The position numbers were made by a program, and so were the translations under genes. From an uncultured Selenomonadales bacterium (GTDB lineage: Bacteria; Bacillota; Negativicutes; Selenomonadales; Selenomonadaceae), in assembly GCA_937901445.1 (NCBI GenBank), contig CALDHY010000060.1, positions 1 to 14,645 on the forward strand: 14,645 nt of DNA, in the 5' to 3' direction. This document shows positions 1 through 8,208 of this stretch, in pieces; position 1 is the first letter of the stretch, and the number at the start of each line of letters is the position of its first letter. The notes under the pieces were generated by a model. That model had not been told where the DNA came from. It saw only the letters and a list, made by a program, of their open reading frames with translations, and searched no databases.

Positions 1-2
1 TG

Positions 3-1304
3 CCGCGTTTTCAAAATAAAATCAAGTGCATTTATATCGACGTGCCGTATAATACCGGCAATGATTCTTTCGGCTACAACGACCGCTTTAATCATTCCAG
101 TTGGCTGACGTTTATGAAAAATCGCCTTGACTTGGCGAAAAAACTTTTGCGTAATGACGGCTCTATTTGGATTTCCATTGACGACGACGAACAAGCCTAT
201 TTGAAAATTTTGTGCGATGAAATTTTTGGACGTGAAAATTTTGTCTGCAATGTAATTTGGGAAAAGAAATATTCGCCGCAAAATGACGCAAAATATTTAT
301 CAGATTGTCACGATTTTATTTTAGTTTACGCAAAAAATAAAAAGAAATGGCGTCCAAATTTATTGCCGCGTACTGATGAAATGAACGCCCGCTATTCTAA
401 TCCTGATAACGACCCGCGCGGTGTTTGGAAGTCCGGCGATTGTTCAGCTAAAAGATTCACTCCAAAAGATATTTATGAAATTACATTACCAAGCGGACGA
501 AAAATTTTGCCGCCCGTTGGTACAAGTTGGCGATTTTCAAAAGAAAAATTTGCTGAAATGATTGCAGATAACAGAATTTATTTCGGCGAAAATGGCGATA
601 ATGTACCCGCCGTAAAAAGATTTTTAACTGAAGTACAACAAGGCAGTAAATCAAAAACGATTTGGAAATTTGACGAAGTTGGACACACTGACGAATCGAA
701 GAAAGAAATTAAGGCGTTGAATTTGGCAGAAGTTTTTACCACGCCAAAACCTGAACGCTTGATAGAAAGAATTTTGACGCTTGCCACAAATGAAGGCGAT
801 ATAGTGTTAGATAATTTTTTGGGTAGCGGAACAACGGCGGCGGTTGCTCATAAAATGAAACGTCAATACATAGGCGTTGAGCAAATGGATTATATCGAAA
901 CAGTAACGGTTGAGCGGCTGAAAAAAGTTATTGCGGGCGAAGGCGGCGGAATCTCAAAGGCGGTAAATTGGAGCGGCGGCGGCAGTTTCATTTACTGCGA
1001 ACTTGCGAAACTCAATCAAAACTTTGTGGAAGAAATACAAGCGGCAAAAACTTTTGAAACAATTTGGGCGATTTATAAAAAAATGGTTGAAAGCGGCTAC
1101 ATCAGCTACAAGATTTTTCCTGCAGATATTGACGCGGCGGTAGACGATTTTAAAAATTTGACGCTTGAGAATCAGCAACGCTTTTTAATGGAGCTGTTGG
1201 ATAAAAATTTATTGTATGTGAATTACTGCGATATGGACGATGCCGAATTTAAAATTTCTGAAGACGATAAAAAATTTTCGCGCAGTTTTTACGGGGAGGC
1301 TTGA
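3..1304 (+). CDS. mod: Type III restriction-modification methyltransferase (Mod), 5' truncated by window edge
   Basis: DNA adenine-N6 methyltransferase subunit of a type III R-M system; it supplies sequence recognition and protects host DNA. The frame is open back to the window start, and the catalytic motif lies in the first visible residues (IYIDVPYNTGNDSF), so the real start is upstream. The GTG at 42 is inside motif IV and is not a start. Order of elements is beta class: motif IV first, a long target-recognition stretch, then the AdoMet motif LDNFLGSGTT near 810-840. The C-terminal part, with NWSGGGSFIYCEL near 965-1005, is typical of type III Mod proteins. Motif IV reads DVPY instead of the usual DPPY, which could matter for activity. 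The stop is followed 2 nt later by the Res start, so the two are co-transcribed. Family assignment is confident; activity and target site are unknown. Confidence 0.93.
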   Translation, partial: PRFQNKIKCIYIDVPYNTGNDSFGYNDRFNHSSWLTFMKNRLDLAKKLLRNDGSIWISIDDDEQAYLKILCDEIFGRENFVCNVIWEKKYSPQNDAKYLSDCHDFILVYAKNKKKWRPNLLPRTDEMNARYSNPDNDPRGVWKSGDCSAKRFTPKDIYEITLPSGRKILPPVGTSWRFSKEKFAEMIADNRIYFGENGDNVPAVKRFLTEVQQGSKSKTIWKFDEVGHTDESKKEIKALNLAEVFTTPKPERLIERILTLATNEGDIVLDNFLGSGTTAAVAHKMKRQYIGVEQMDYIETVTVERLKKVIAGEGGGISKAVNWSGGGSFIYCELAKLNQNFVEEIQAAKTFETIWAIYKKMVESGYISYKIFPADIDAAVDDFKNLTLENQQRFLMELLDKNLLYVNYCDMDDAEFKISEDDKKFSRSFYGEA

Positions 1305-1306
1305 AA

Positions 1307-3868
1307 ATGGCGTTTCTATATGAAGAATTTGACACTTTACGCAAGCGCAAAAAAATTGTGGAGTGTCCAAAATATATTGCAGAAAATTTAAATCCAAAAT
1401 TTAATCTGCGCGACTATCAAGTACACGCGTTTGAAAATTTTGTTGAACATTTTGAAGGAGAGCACCCGCACCCTCTGCAAGTTTTGTTTCATATGGCAAC
1501 GGGCAGCGGCAAGACGTTAATAATGGCGGGGCTGATAATTTACCTGTACCGGCAAGGCTACAGAAATTTTTTGTTCTTCGTCAACCTTACAAACATAATC
1601 GACAAGACGCAGGAAAATTTTTTAAATTCGACTTCGACGAAATATCTTTTTGCCGACGAAATAATAATTGACGGCGAAAAAATCAGAATCAACGCGGTTG
1701 AAAACTTTCAAGCGGCGGACGAAGGCGCAATAAATATTTGTTTCGATACAACGCAGGGCTTGCATACCAAAATTTTTATGCCGCGTGAAAATGCAGTTAC
1801 GCTTGACGATTTCAAAGATAAAAAAATTGTGCTTATTTCTGACGAGGCGCACCATTTGAACGCCTACACAAAAAAAGGCGGCAAGGTTGACGATAATTCT
1901 TACACTTGGGAAAACACGATTAAACAAATTTTCGCGCAGAATCCGGAAAATATTTTACTGGAATTTACGGCAACTTGTGACCTCAAAAACCCTGCGATTA
2001 AAGCCGCCTATGAAGATAAAATTATTTTTGATTATCCGCTCCAAAAATTTTACAACGACAGATTTTCAAAGGATATAATCAGCTTGCGTTCAGATTTGCC
2101 GGTAATGGATAAGGCTTTACAGGCGATTATTTTAAGTCAATACCGGCTGAAAATTTTTCAAGATAACAGGTTGAGTATCAAGCCGGTAATTCTTTTTAAA
2201 TCTGCGAAAATTGCCGACAGTCAAAATTTTATGGCTGAATTTCTTGACGTGATAAAGAATTTGAGCGGCGAAAAACTGCGCGAGTTGTCAAAAATCTGTA
2301 CCAATGAAATTGTTCAACGCGCCTTTGCATATTTCGCCAAAAGTGGAATTAATTTTGAAATGTTAGCCGCCGAACTGCGCGACGATTTTTCAGCGGCTCA
2401 TTGCATTTCGGTAAATGACGATAAAGACGCCGAAAAGAATCAAATTTTATTAAATTCGCTGGAAGATAAAAATAACCCCTACCGCGCAATTTTTGAAGTC
2501 AAGAAACTTGATGAAGGCTGGGACGTTTTGAATTTGTTTGACATTGTGCGCTTGTATGAAACGCGGCAAAGCGGCGGCAAAAGAATTTCTCCGGCTACAA
2601 TTTCAGAGGCTCAACTTATCGGACGCGGCGCGCGTTATTTCCCTTTCCAACTCAATGACGAACAGCCGAAATTTCAGCGCAAATTTGATTTTGACAGAGA
2701 AAACGCGCTTCACATTTGCGAAACGCTTTATTATCATTGTCAACAGGATTCACGCTATATTAACGAACTGCAAGAAGCTCTTAGACAAATTGGGCTTGAA
2801 ATGGATAGAACTTCTTGTACTTACGAACTCAAAGAAAGTTTCAAGCAGTCAAATTTTTATAAAAGCGGCGTAGTTTTTCTGAATGAGCGTGTAGAAATTC
2901 CGCCGCCTAAACTTGAGGGATTGCCGCCCGCCGTTCGTGAAAAAATTTATATCTATAAAATCAGTGCTGGAGTTGCCGATACAGAAAATTTATTGCTTGA
3001 AGACGTCGCGCAGGATTCAAATAAATTTAATGTTTACGCCGTCACAAAAACTTTTAAAGAAATTGCGGCGATAAATTACGCCCTTGTAAATAAGGCGTTG
3101 GCGAAATTTCCAGCCTACAAGTTTAACAATTTGAAAAGTATTTATCAAAATTTGCAGTCGACAAAAAATTTTATTTTCGACGAAAGTTATTTGGGCAACA
3201 TAAGGATTAATATAAAAACGCCTGAAGAAAACCCCTGCGCCAAAATTTTGTATGCGGCTGTTTTGAAAGTTTTGGGCGAAATTGCAGACAAAATTGAAAA
3301 GCCGCAAAAATCCTACGAAGGTACAACTAAATTTTTTCCGCACGGCGTCAGCAATATTTTCACAAATAAAACCGTCAATTATTCGACGACGCACGAAGGC
3401 GGACTCGGCGAATCTCAAAATAAATTTTCGCTTGATTTAACTGACAAGGATTGGTACGCCTACACCGACAATTTCGGCACTTCTGAAGAAAAAGCATTGG
3501 TTGAATATTTCAGCGAAAATATTTACAGACTTGAAAAAATTTACAGCAAAATTTATCTTGTACGAAATGAGCGGCAGTGCGGAATTTATTCATTTGAAGA
3601 GGGCAAACGCTTTGAGCCGGATTATATTTTGTTCCTGCAGAAAAAAGACGGTACAGCGGAGCAGTTGCAAATTTTCATTGAGGCGAAAGGCGAATATTTA
3701 GAGCCAAAAGACGAGTGGAAAGAAAAATTTTTGTTGCAATTAAAAAAAGCCGTCAATCCAACAATTTTGACTGACGGCAGCGAATATAAAATTTGGGGCT
3801 TGCACTTTTTCAATCAGGGCGATAACAATAATTTTTATGAAGATTTTAAGAAAATTGCTTACGATTAA
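1307..3868 (+). CDS. res: Type III restriction endonuclease subunit Res (helicase-nuclease)
   Basis: ATP-dependent translocating/cleaving subunit that works in complex with Mod. It is 853 aa from the ATG at 1307, preceded by a strong SD (GGGGAGG, 1293-1299) with 7-nt spacing; an in-frame TTG at 1301 is too close to that SD. Helicase superfamily 2 motifs are in order: Walker A ATGSGKT (about residues 64-70), a DEAH box in VLISDEAHHLNA, FTATCDL (motif III) and QLIGRGARY (motif VI). The C-terminus carries a PD-(D/E)xK nuclease pattern: EPDYILF followed by IFIEAKGEYL. All key motifs look intact, and length fits the family. Mod ends 2 nt before it, suggesting translational coupling. Its TAA (3866-3868) overlaps the stop codon of the convergent permease gene (3865-3867), leaving no space for a terminator between them. 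Confidence 0.95.
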   Translation: MAFLYEEFDTLRKRKKIVECPKYIAENLNPKFNLRDYQVHAFENFVEHFEGEHPHPLQVLFHMATGSGKTLIMAGLIIYLYRQGYRNFLFFVNLTNIIDKTQENFLNSTSTKYLFADEIIIDGEKIRINAVENFQAADEGAINICFDTTQGLHTKIFMPRENAVTLDDFKDKKIVLISDEAHHLNAYTKKGGKVDDNSYTWENTIKQIFAQNPENILLEFTATCDLKNPAIKAAYEDKIIFDYPLQKFYNDRFSKDIISLRSDLPVMDKALQAIILSQYRLKIFQDNRLSIKPVILFKSAKIADSQNFMAEFLDVIKNLSGEKLRELSKICTNEIVQRAFAYFAKSGINFEMLAAELRDDFSAAHCISVNDDKDAEKNQILLNSLEDKNNPYRAIFEVKKLDEGWDVLNLFDIVRLYETRQSGGKRISPATISEAQLIGRGARYFPFQLNDEQPKFQRKFDFDRENALHICETLYYHCQQDSRYINELQEALRQIGLEMDRTSCTYELKESFKQSNFYKSGVVFLNERVEIPPPKLEGLPPAVREKIYIYKISAGVADTENLLLEDVAQDSNKFNVYAVTKTFKEIAAINYALVNKALAKFPAYKFNNLKSIYQNLQSTKNFIFDESYLGNIRINIKTPEENPCAKILYAAVLKVLGEIADKIEKPQKSYEGTTKFFPHGVSNIFTNKTVNYSTTHEGGLGESQNKFSLDLTDKDWYAYTDNFGTSEEKALVEYFSENIYRLEKIYSKIYLVRNERQCGIYSFEEGKRFEPDYILFLQKKDGTAEQLQIFIEAKGEYLEPKDEWKEKFLLQLKKAVNPTILTDGSEYKIWGLHFFNQGDNNNFYEDFKKIAYD

Positions 3869-4641
3869 AATTCGGTTTGTCCTAATTTTTTTCTGTTAAT
3901 CGCAAAAAGTATCACGAAAATTAAAACCGTGAAAAATACAAGCGTTGAAAGGGCGTACATTTCCGGATGTATGCCCAATTTTAATTCCGAATAAATTTCT
4001 GTCGGCAGTGTATCGACGCCCGCGCCGCGCGTGAAGTACGTTATTATAAAATCGTCCGCCGACATTGTGAACGCCAATAAAAATCCTGCAAAAATGCTCG
4101 GTCTCAATTCCGGCAAAACAACGCTTGTAAACGCCTTGAAGGGCGACGCGCCCAAATCTAACGCCGCCTCATAAAAACTTTTATCTAACGCCATTAACTG
4201 CGGCATTATGCACAGCATTACATACGGCACATTGAAAACCACGTGCGCCAATAAAATTGAGCCGTAACCGAGCTTTATTCCCATTCCCAAAAATAATAGC
4301 ATCAGTGATATTCCCGTTACAATATCAGCGTTCAAAATTGGAATATTCGCCACGCTCATAAACATTGCCCGCCATTTTTTGCCGACCTCGCGCAGGGCTA
4401 AACAAGTTACCAACGCTAAAATGGTTGCGATTAACGCTGAAAAAAAACCTATTGAAATTGTGTTTGACAGCGCGTCCAAAATTTCTTCATTTTCAAAAAG
4501 TTCCGCGTACCATTTGAAAGTAAATCCCGTCCAATGTCCGCGATACCGGCTTTCGTTGAAGGACTGCGCGATTAAAACTCCTATTGGCGCGTACAGGAAC
4601 AGAAAAATTATCGCAAGGTAGATTGTTTTAAGTTTTGCCAT
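3865..4641 (-). CDS. potC: Spermidine/putrescine-type ABC transporter permease PotC
   Basis: Second inner-membrane permease of a polyamine-type importer, pairing with PotB and energised by PotA. It is 258 aa with an N-terminal membrane helix (LAIIFLFLYAPIGVLIAQSF), several more hydrophobic segments and a C-terminal one (LSTLVFFTVLIFVILFAI). The ATPase-contacting EAA loop is visible as EAALDLGASPFKAF, about 90 residues from the C-terminus. The ATG directly abuts the potB stop (TAAATG). Its own stop overlaps the convergent Res stop, so the operon ends here and no potD (substrate-binding protein) follows, although potD normally comes after potC. The polyamine assignment rests on the PotABC arrangement and sequence character; related importers for iron or other cations share this fold. 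Confidence 0.88.
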   Translation of the reverse strand: MAKLKTIYLAIIFLFLYAPIGVLIAQSFNESRYRGHWTGFTFKWYAELFENEEILDALSNTISIGFFSALIATILALVTCLALREVGKKWRAMFMSVANIPILNADIVTGISLMLLFLGMGIKLGYGSILLAHVVFNVPYVMLCIMPQLMALDKSFYEAALDLGASPFKAFTSVVLPELRPSIFAGFLLAFTMSADDFIITYFTRGAGVDTLPTEIYSELKLGIHPEMYALSTLVFFTVLIFVILFAINRKKLGQTEF

Positions 4642-5460
4642 TTATTCTTCCGCCCCTCTGTCAAAAATAAAAGTTAAAATCATATTCAGCACAATAAAAA
4701 TCATCAGCACGATTGATAACGCCGCGCCCAAATTCCAGTCATACTCAAAAGTAAATTCCTGTTCAATGACGTTGCCAATCAATAAAACTTTGCCGCCGCC
4801 CAAAAGTGCGCTAATCGCAAAAGTTGTCAACGCCGGTATAAAAACCATTGTAACGCCGCTAACTGCGCCCGGTATACTCAACGGCAAAATTATTTTCGTG
4901 AAAGTTTGCCACGTTGACGCGCCTAAATCTTTTGCCGCCTCAATTACGCTTGAATCAATTTTGGACAACGCCACGTACAGCGGCAAGACCATATACGGCA
5001 GATAATTATAAATCATTCCCAAAACTACCGCCGCCGAAGTGTTTATTAACGTAAAATCCGGCAACGATAACAGCCGCAAAATCTGATTGATTATACCGTT
5101 TTTTTCAAGGATTGTCTGCCAAGCCATTGTAGAAAGGAGCGTGTTCATCCACAGCGGCAACACGAAAAGCAATGTTATTATCAAGCCCGCGCTTTTTGCA
5201 CGCTCCACCAAAATTAAGCACAGCGGATAAGCCAAAATTAAACAAACTGCCGTACTTACAAACGCCAATAAAACTGACATTTCAAGCGAGCGGAAAAATT
5301 CTGTTTGAAAAATCATTGCCAAATTTTCAAGTGAAAAATTGCCCGCCGCGTCCGTCACGCCGTACCAAATTATAAATACCAGCGGTACAAAAATAAAAAT
5401 CCCCGCCCAAATTACGAACGGAGCCAAAAATAAATTTCTTACTGTTGCCGAATGAAACAT
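4642..5460 (-). CDS. potB: Spermidine/putrescine-type ABC transporter permease PotB
   Basis: First inner-membrane permease of the polyamine-type importer. It is 272 aa with about six hydrophobic segments: LFLAPFVIWAGIFIFVPLVF at the N-terminus and IVLMIFIVLNMILTFIF at the C-terminus. The EAA loop reads EAAKDLGASTWQTF and would dock on PotA. The ATG (5458-5460) has a full SD, AAGGAGG, at 5469-5475 with 8-nt spacing. That SD lies inside the last codons (Lys-Glu-Asp) of the upstream dpnB gene, so expression is tied to the inserted R-M genes. potC follows without a gap. In most bacteria potB follows potA directly; here 1.6 kb of R-M genes separate them. Confidence 0.9.
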   Translation of the reverse strand: MFHSATVRNLFLAPFVIWAGIFIFVPLVFIIWYGVTDAAGNFSLENLAMIFQTEFFRSLEMSVLLAFVSTAVCLILAYPLCLILVERAKSAGLIITLLFVLPLWMNTLLSTMAWQTILEKNGIINQILRLLSLPDFTLINTSAAVVLGMIYNYLPYMVLPLYVALSKIDSSVIEAAKDLGASTWQTFTKIILPLSIPGAVSGVTMVFIPALTTFAISALLGGGKVLLIGNVIEQEFTFEYDWNLGAALSIVLMIFIVLNMILTFIFDRGAEE

Positions 5461-5463
5461 TTA

Positions 5464-6321
5464 TCAATCCTCCTTAAAAAGTTTCAAAAGTACGCCATTT
5501 TTTAAATCGTTGATATTGTAAAGCGTGTCAAGTTCAAGGAAAGTTTCTTTCAAATTTCTTTTGGCAGTTTTCCAGCCTTCGCCGTCAGTTATCCAGACGA
5601 ATTGAAAATTTTTAATCTGCCGTGACTCCTGCGCGAGCATTTTGTAACTTCTTGCAACTTCATTTAATTTTGAGCCGCCGCTTGCATAAAAATTCGTTTC
5701 AATAACAAAAATTTTTTCTGCAGTTTTAACGACAAAATCAAAGCGTTTGGTTGAAGTGCCGCCCGCCGAAATTGCGGATAAATCAACGCGCCAATTAATT
5801 TCTATTTCGTTTATGTACATTTGTTCGTAAAATTCCACATTTGCCTTTTGCAAAAAACTTTTTACAAGCCGTTCCATTTGAGTACCGCCGCGATTTTTTC
5901 TGCCGTTAGAATCAAGCCCGACCTCAACGCCGGTAACATAATCGTACAAATTGCTGATAATGTGATTTTCCAATAAATCAAAAATCCCCGTGCGCCGCAT
6001 GAAATATTTGTAAGTTTCGATACTTTGATTGGCATTGTCGAAGTTATAAAAAATTTCGCCGCCGTCATCTTGGCAAAAGATTTCATTTTCTCGGACTGCC
6101 AACAAAATTGGTACAGCTTTTAAACATTGCGGATAATCTGCCAAAATTTTTTCAAAATCGCTCTCGATATTTTTTGAGTTAATCAGCGAATTTAAAATAT
6201 GAAGTTCAACTTTCAGCCGCGCCACATTTTCATAAACTTTTTCAAAATCTGTGTAGTAGTTGTAACCGTTAATTGACGCACGAAAAGTTTTCAGCCATTC
6301 CTCAAAGTTTCTTGTATTCAT
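5464..6321 (-). CDS. dpnB: DpnII/MboI-family type II restriction endonuclease (GATC)
   Basis: Type II endonuclease expected to cut unmethylated GATC in double-stranded DNA. It is 285 aa, close to the length I recall for R.DpnII. The family signature GLDSNGRKNRGGTQME is at residues 135-150. The nuclease core follows as KRFDFVVKT (192-200) and VIETNFYASGGSKLNE (206-221), with acidic residues D195 and E208 as likely metal ligands. It overlaps the upstream methyltransferase gene by 20 nt in another frame and ends 3 nt before potB, so it is co-transcribed with the transporter. No frameshift or missing core motif is visible, so it is probably functional. The GATC specificity is inferred from family resemblance, and the marked scarcity of GATC in this window agrees with it. 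Confidence 0.9.
   Translation of the reverse strand: MNTRNFEEWLKTFRASINGYNYYTDFEKVYENVARLKVELHILNSLINSKNIESDFEKILADYPQCLKAVPILLAVRENEIFCQDDGGEIFYNFDNANQSIETYKYFMRRTGIFDLLENHIISNLYDYVTGVEVGLDSNGRKNRGGTQMERLVKSFLQKANVEFYEQMYINEIEINWRVDLSAISAGGTSTKRFDFVVKTAEKIFVIETNFYASGGSKLNEVARSYKMLAQESRQIKNFQFVWITDGEGWKTAKRNLKETFLELDTLYNINDLKNGVLLKLFKED
5469..5475 (-). promoter_or_regulatory. potB ribosome-binding site located inside the dpnB coding end
   Basis: AAGGAGG on the minus strand, 8 nt before the potB ATG. It is read in dpnB as part of the last codons (Lys-Glu-Asp). The junction is therefore an integral part of both genes. Confidence 0.85.
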
Positions 6322-7075
6322 CGGCGTGAATCAGCCTTTCTTTCGACAATTTTATAAAATCTTCATTGTTATCAATACCAATAAATTTTCTGTTCAGAAG
6401 TTTACAAACAACACCGGTAGTGCCGCTGCCGCAAAACGGATCTAATACCAAATTGTTTTCTTGAGTTGACGCCAATAAAATTTTTTCAAGCAGGTACAGC
6501 GGTTTTTGCGTCGGATGCTTGCCGAAAATTTTTTCTTTTTGCGGCGTTAAATTTCCCGTCCAAACGTCTTTCATTTGTTTACCGCCGTTCAATTCTTTCA
6601 TAAGTTCATAATTAAAAAAGTGTCGCGCAGATTTATCATTTTTGCGCGCCCATAAAATAGTTTCCGTGCTGTGCGTGAAATATCTGCACGACAAATTAGG
6701 CGGCGGATTAGTTTTTTGCCACGTGATATTATTCAAAATTTTAAATCCTTCTTGCTCCAATGCCATACCAACAGAATAAATATTGTGCAAAGTACCGCTA
6801 ATCCAAATTGTACCGTCAGGTTTCAAAATATTTTTGGCAAGTCTAATCCAACGCCGATTAAATTCGTGTTTTTCTTCAAGTGTGGAAATTTTATCCCAGT
6901 TGCCTTTGTTGACAGAAACAACTTTGCCGCCGCTGCAAGAAATACCGTCGTTAGAAAGAAAATACGGCGGGTCTGCAAAAATCACGTCAACTGATCCAGT
7001 ATCCATTTGCGGCAAAACTTCAAAAATGTTTCCAAGAAAAAGTGCCGCGCTGTCGTCTTTGTAATATTCGTCCAT
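6302..7075 (-). CDS. dpnA: DpnA-like adenine-specific DNA methyltransferase (DpnII system)
   Basis: Beta-class N6-adenine methyltransferase. It is 257 aa, with catalytic motif FADPPYFLSNDGISCSGG (residues 33-50), then GNWDKISTLEEKHEF, NITWQKTNPPPNLSCRYFTH, HPTQKPLYLLEKI, and the AdoMet motif DPFCGSGTTG (212-221). This closely resembles pneumococcal DpnA as I remember it, a secondary GATC methylase known to act also on single-stranded DNA and to protect incoming plasmids during transformation. It overlaps dpnB by 20 nt. Its ATG is 3 nt downstream of the potA stop and has no clear SD, so translation is probably coupled to potA. The canonical DpnII locus has a separate Dam-like methylase (DpnM) first in the operon; nothing like it is in this window. 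Confidence 0.92.
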   Translation of the reverse strand: MDEYYKDDSAALFLGNIFEVLPQMDTGSVDVIFADPPYFLSNDGISCSGGKVVSVNKGNWDKISTLEEKHEFNRRWIRLAKNILKPDGTIWISGTLHNIYSVGMALEQEGFKILNNITWQKTNPPPNLSCRYFTHSTETILWARKNDKSARHFFNYELMKELNGGKQMKDVWTGNLTPQKEKIFGKHPTQKPLYLLEKILLASTQENNLVLDPFCGSGTTGVVCKLLNRKFIGIDNNEDFIKLSKERLIHADEYKKL

Positions 7076-7078
7076 AAT

Positions 7079-8149
7079 TTAAATTTCTGTTGCCACTTGT
7101 TCATCTTCAGATTGAGGCTTAGCCATAATTTGGATATTGTAAGGATCTAAATGCAAACTTACCTTTTCGCCAATTTTGCGCCCGTGTATGGACTGTACAA
7201 GCCACGAGAAGCCGCCCGCGTCAACAGTTATATCATAAGACATACCCCAAAAAACAACGCGCGTTACAGAGCCTGTGAGAGCGTCAGGGCGAGGTTCAGT
7301 CAAAGTTATATCTTCCGGTCTAATCTGAACGTCAACGGGACTTTCCGGCGGAAAACCTTCATCAACGCAGGGATATTCTCTGCCCAAAATTCTAACCAAT
7401 TTATCACGTACCATAACGCCGTCAATAATGTTGCTGTCGCCGATAAAATCTGCAACAAAGGCGTTTTCCGGCTCGTTGTAAATATTTTCCGGCGTGCCGA
7501 CTTGCTGAATATAGCCTTGATTCATTACAACGATTGTATCAGACATTGAAAGGGCTTCCTCTTGATCGTGCGTGACGAAAATAAAAGTAATTCCTGTTTC
7601 ACGGTTAATTCTGACGAGTTCATTTCTCATTGCGCGGCGAAGTTTTAAATCAAGCGCGCTCAAGGGCTCATCAAGCAACAAAACTTTTGGTTCATTGACA
7701 ATGGCGCGGGCTATTGCAATTCGTTGTTGTTGTCCGCCGCTTAACTTTGTAACGTCGTGTTTTTCGTAGCCGTCCAGATTGACAAGTTTAAGTGCGTATT
7801 TAACTTTGCCGCTGATATAATCTGCAGATTTACCGGCGATTTTTGGTCCGAAAGAAATATTTTCTTCAACGTTCATATGTGAAAACAGCGAATACTTTTG
7901 AAAGACGGTATTAACCGGGCGGCGATTGGGCGGCGTGTCTGTAATATCTTTACCGTCAAAAATAACTTTGCCTGCGTCAGGTTTTTCAAATCCTCCGATA
8001 ATTCGGAGCAAAGTTGTTTTGCCGCAGCCGGAAGGTCCAAGCAATGTTACAAATTCATTTTCGTAAATCGTCAAGTCAATTTCGTCAAGAACTGTTAAGT
8101 TTCCAAATTTCTTAACCACGTTTTCAAGATGAATCAGTTCCCTTTTCAA
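7079..8149 (-). CDS. potA: Spermidine/putrescine-type ABC transporter ATP-binding protein PotA
   Basis: Cytoplasmic ATPase that powers the PotBC permease. The N-terminal ABC domain shows Walker A GPSGCGKTT (residues 38-46), the Q-loop VFQKYSLFSHMNVEENI, signature LSGGQQQR, Walker B VLLLDEPLSALD and the switch His in FVTHDQEE. A C-terminal TOBE-like regulatory domain (VQIRPEDITL onward) is present, and total length (about 357 aa) is normal for PotA. No ATG is available near the start. I chose the TTG at 8149, giving MKRELIHLENVVKKFG, because an AGAAAGG SD (8159-8165) lies 9 nt upstream; TTGs at 8155 and 8158 are too close to it. It heads the cluster potA-dpnA-dpnB-potB-potC. A 13-bp palindrome overlaps its SD and may regulate it. 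Confidence 0.92.
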   Translation of the reverse strand: MKRELIHLENVVKKFGNLTVLDEIDLTIYENEFVTLLGPSGCGKTTLLRIIGGFEKPDAGKVIFDGKDITDTPPNRRPVNTVFQKYSLFSHMNVEENISFGPKIAGKSADYISGKVKYALKLVNLDGYEKHDVTKLSGGQQQRIAIARAIVNEPKVLLLDEPLSALDLKLRRAMRNELVRINRETGITFIFVTHDQEEALSMSDTIVVMNQGYIQQVGTPENIYNEPENAFVADFIGDSNIIDGVMVRDKLVRILGREYPCVDEGFPPESPVDVQIRPEDITLTEPRPDALTGSVTRVVFWGMSYDITVDAGGFSWLVQSIHGRKIGEKVSLHLDPYNIQIMAKPQSEDEQVATEI

Positions 8150-8161
8150 TCCCAACAACCT

Positions 8162-8174
8162 TTCTGTTACAGAA
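8162..8174. promoter_or_regulatory. 13-bp palindrome over the potA ribosome-binding site
   Basis: TTCTGT-T-ACAGAA is a perfect 6-bp inverted repeat with a single central base. It overlaps the probable potA SD (8159-8165) and lies just before the TTG start. It could be a repressor operator or a small RNA hairpin; no matching regulator is in the window. Confidence 0.3.
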
Positions 8175-8175
8175 T

Positions 8176-8208
8176 CTAAAGGCTAAGGAAAATTTCCCTA
8201 ACCCTTAA
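8176..8208 (-). terminator. Hairpin between the acetyltransferase gene and potA
   Basis: On the minus strand AAGGGTTAGGGA (8206-8195) pairs with TCCTTAGCCTTT (8189-8178) around a 5-nt loop, with three G-U pairs, extendable by two more pairs (8208-8207 with 8177-8176). No proper T tract follows, so termination is uncertain; it could be a leader structure of potA. Its arms resemble the heptamer repeats at 12926-12953. Confidence 0.35.

Noticed and set aside
42..44. GTG as start of the Mod gene
   Set aside because: It falls in the middle of catalytic motif IV and the frame is open upstream to the window edge, so the gene is truncated by the window.
3017..3418. Minus-strand ORF of 133 codons inside res
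   Set aside because: Cys/Phe-rich, no domain and no SD; it is the shadow of the Res reading frame.
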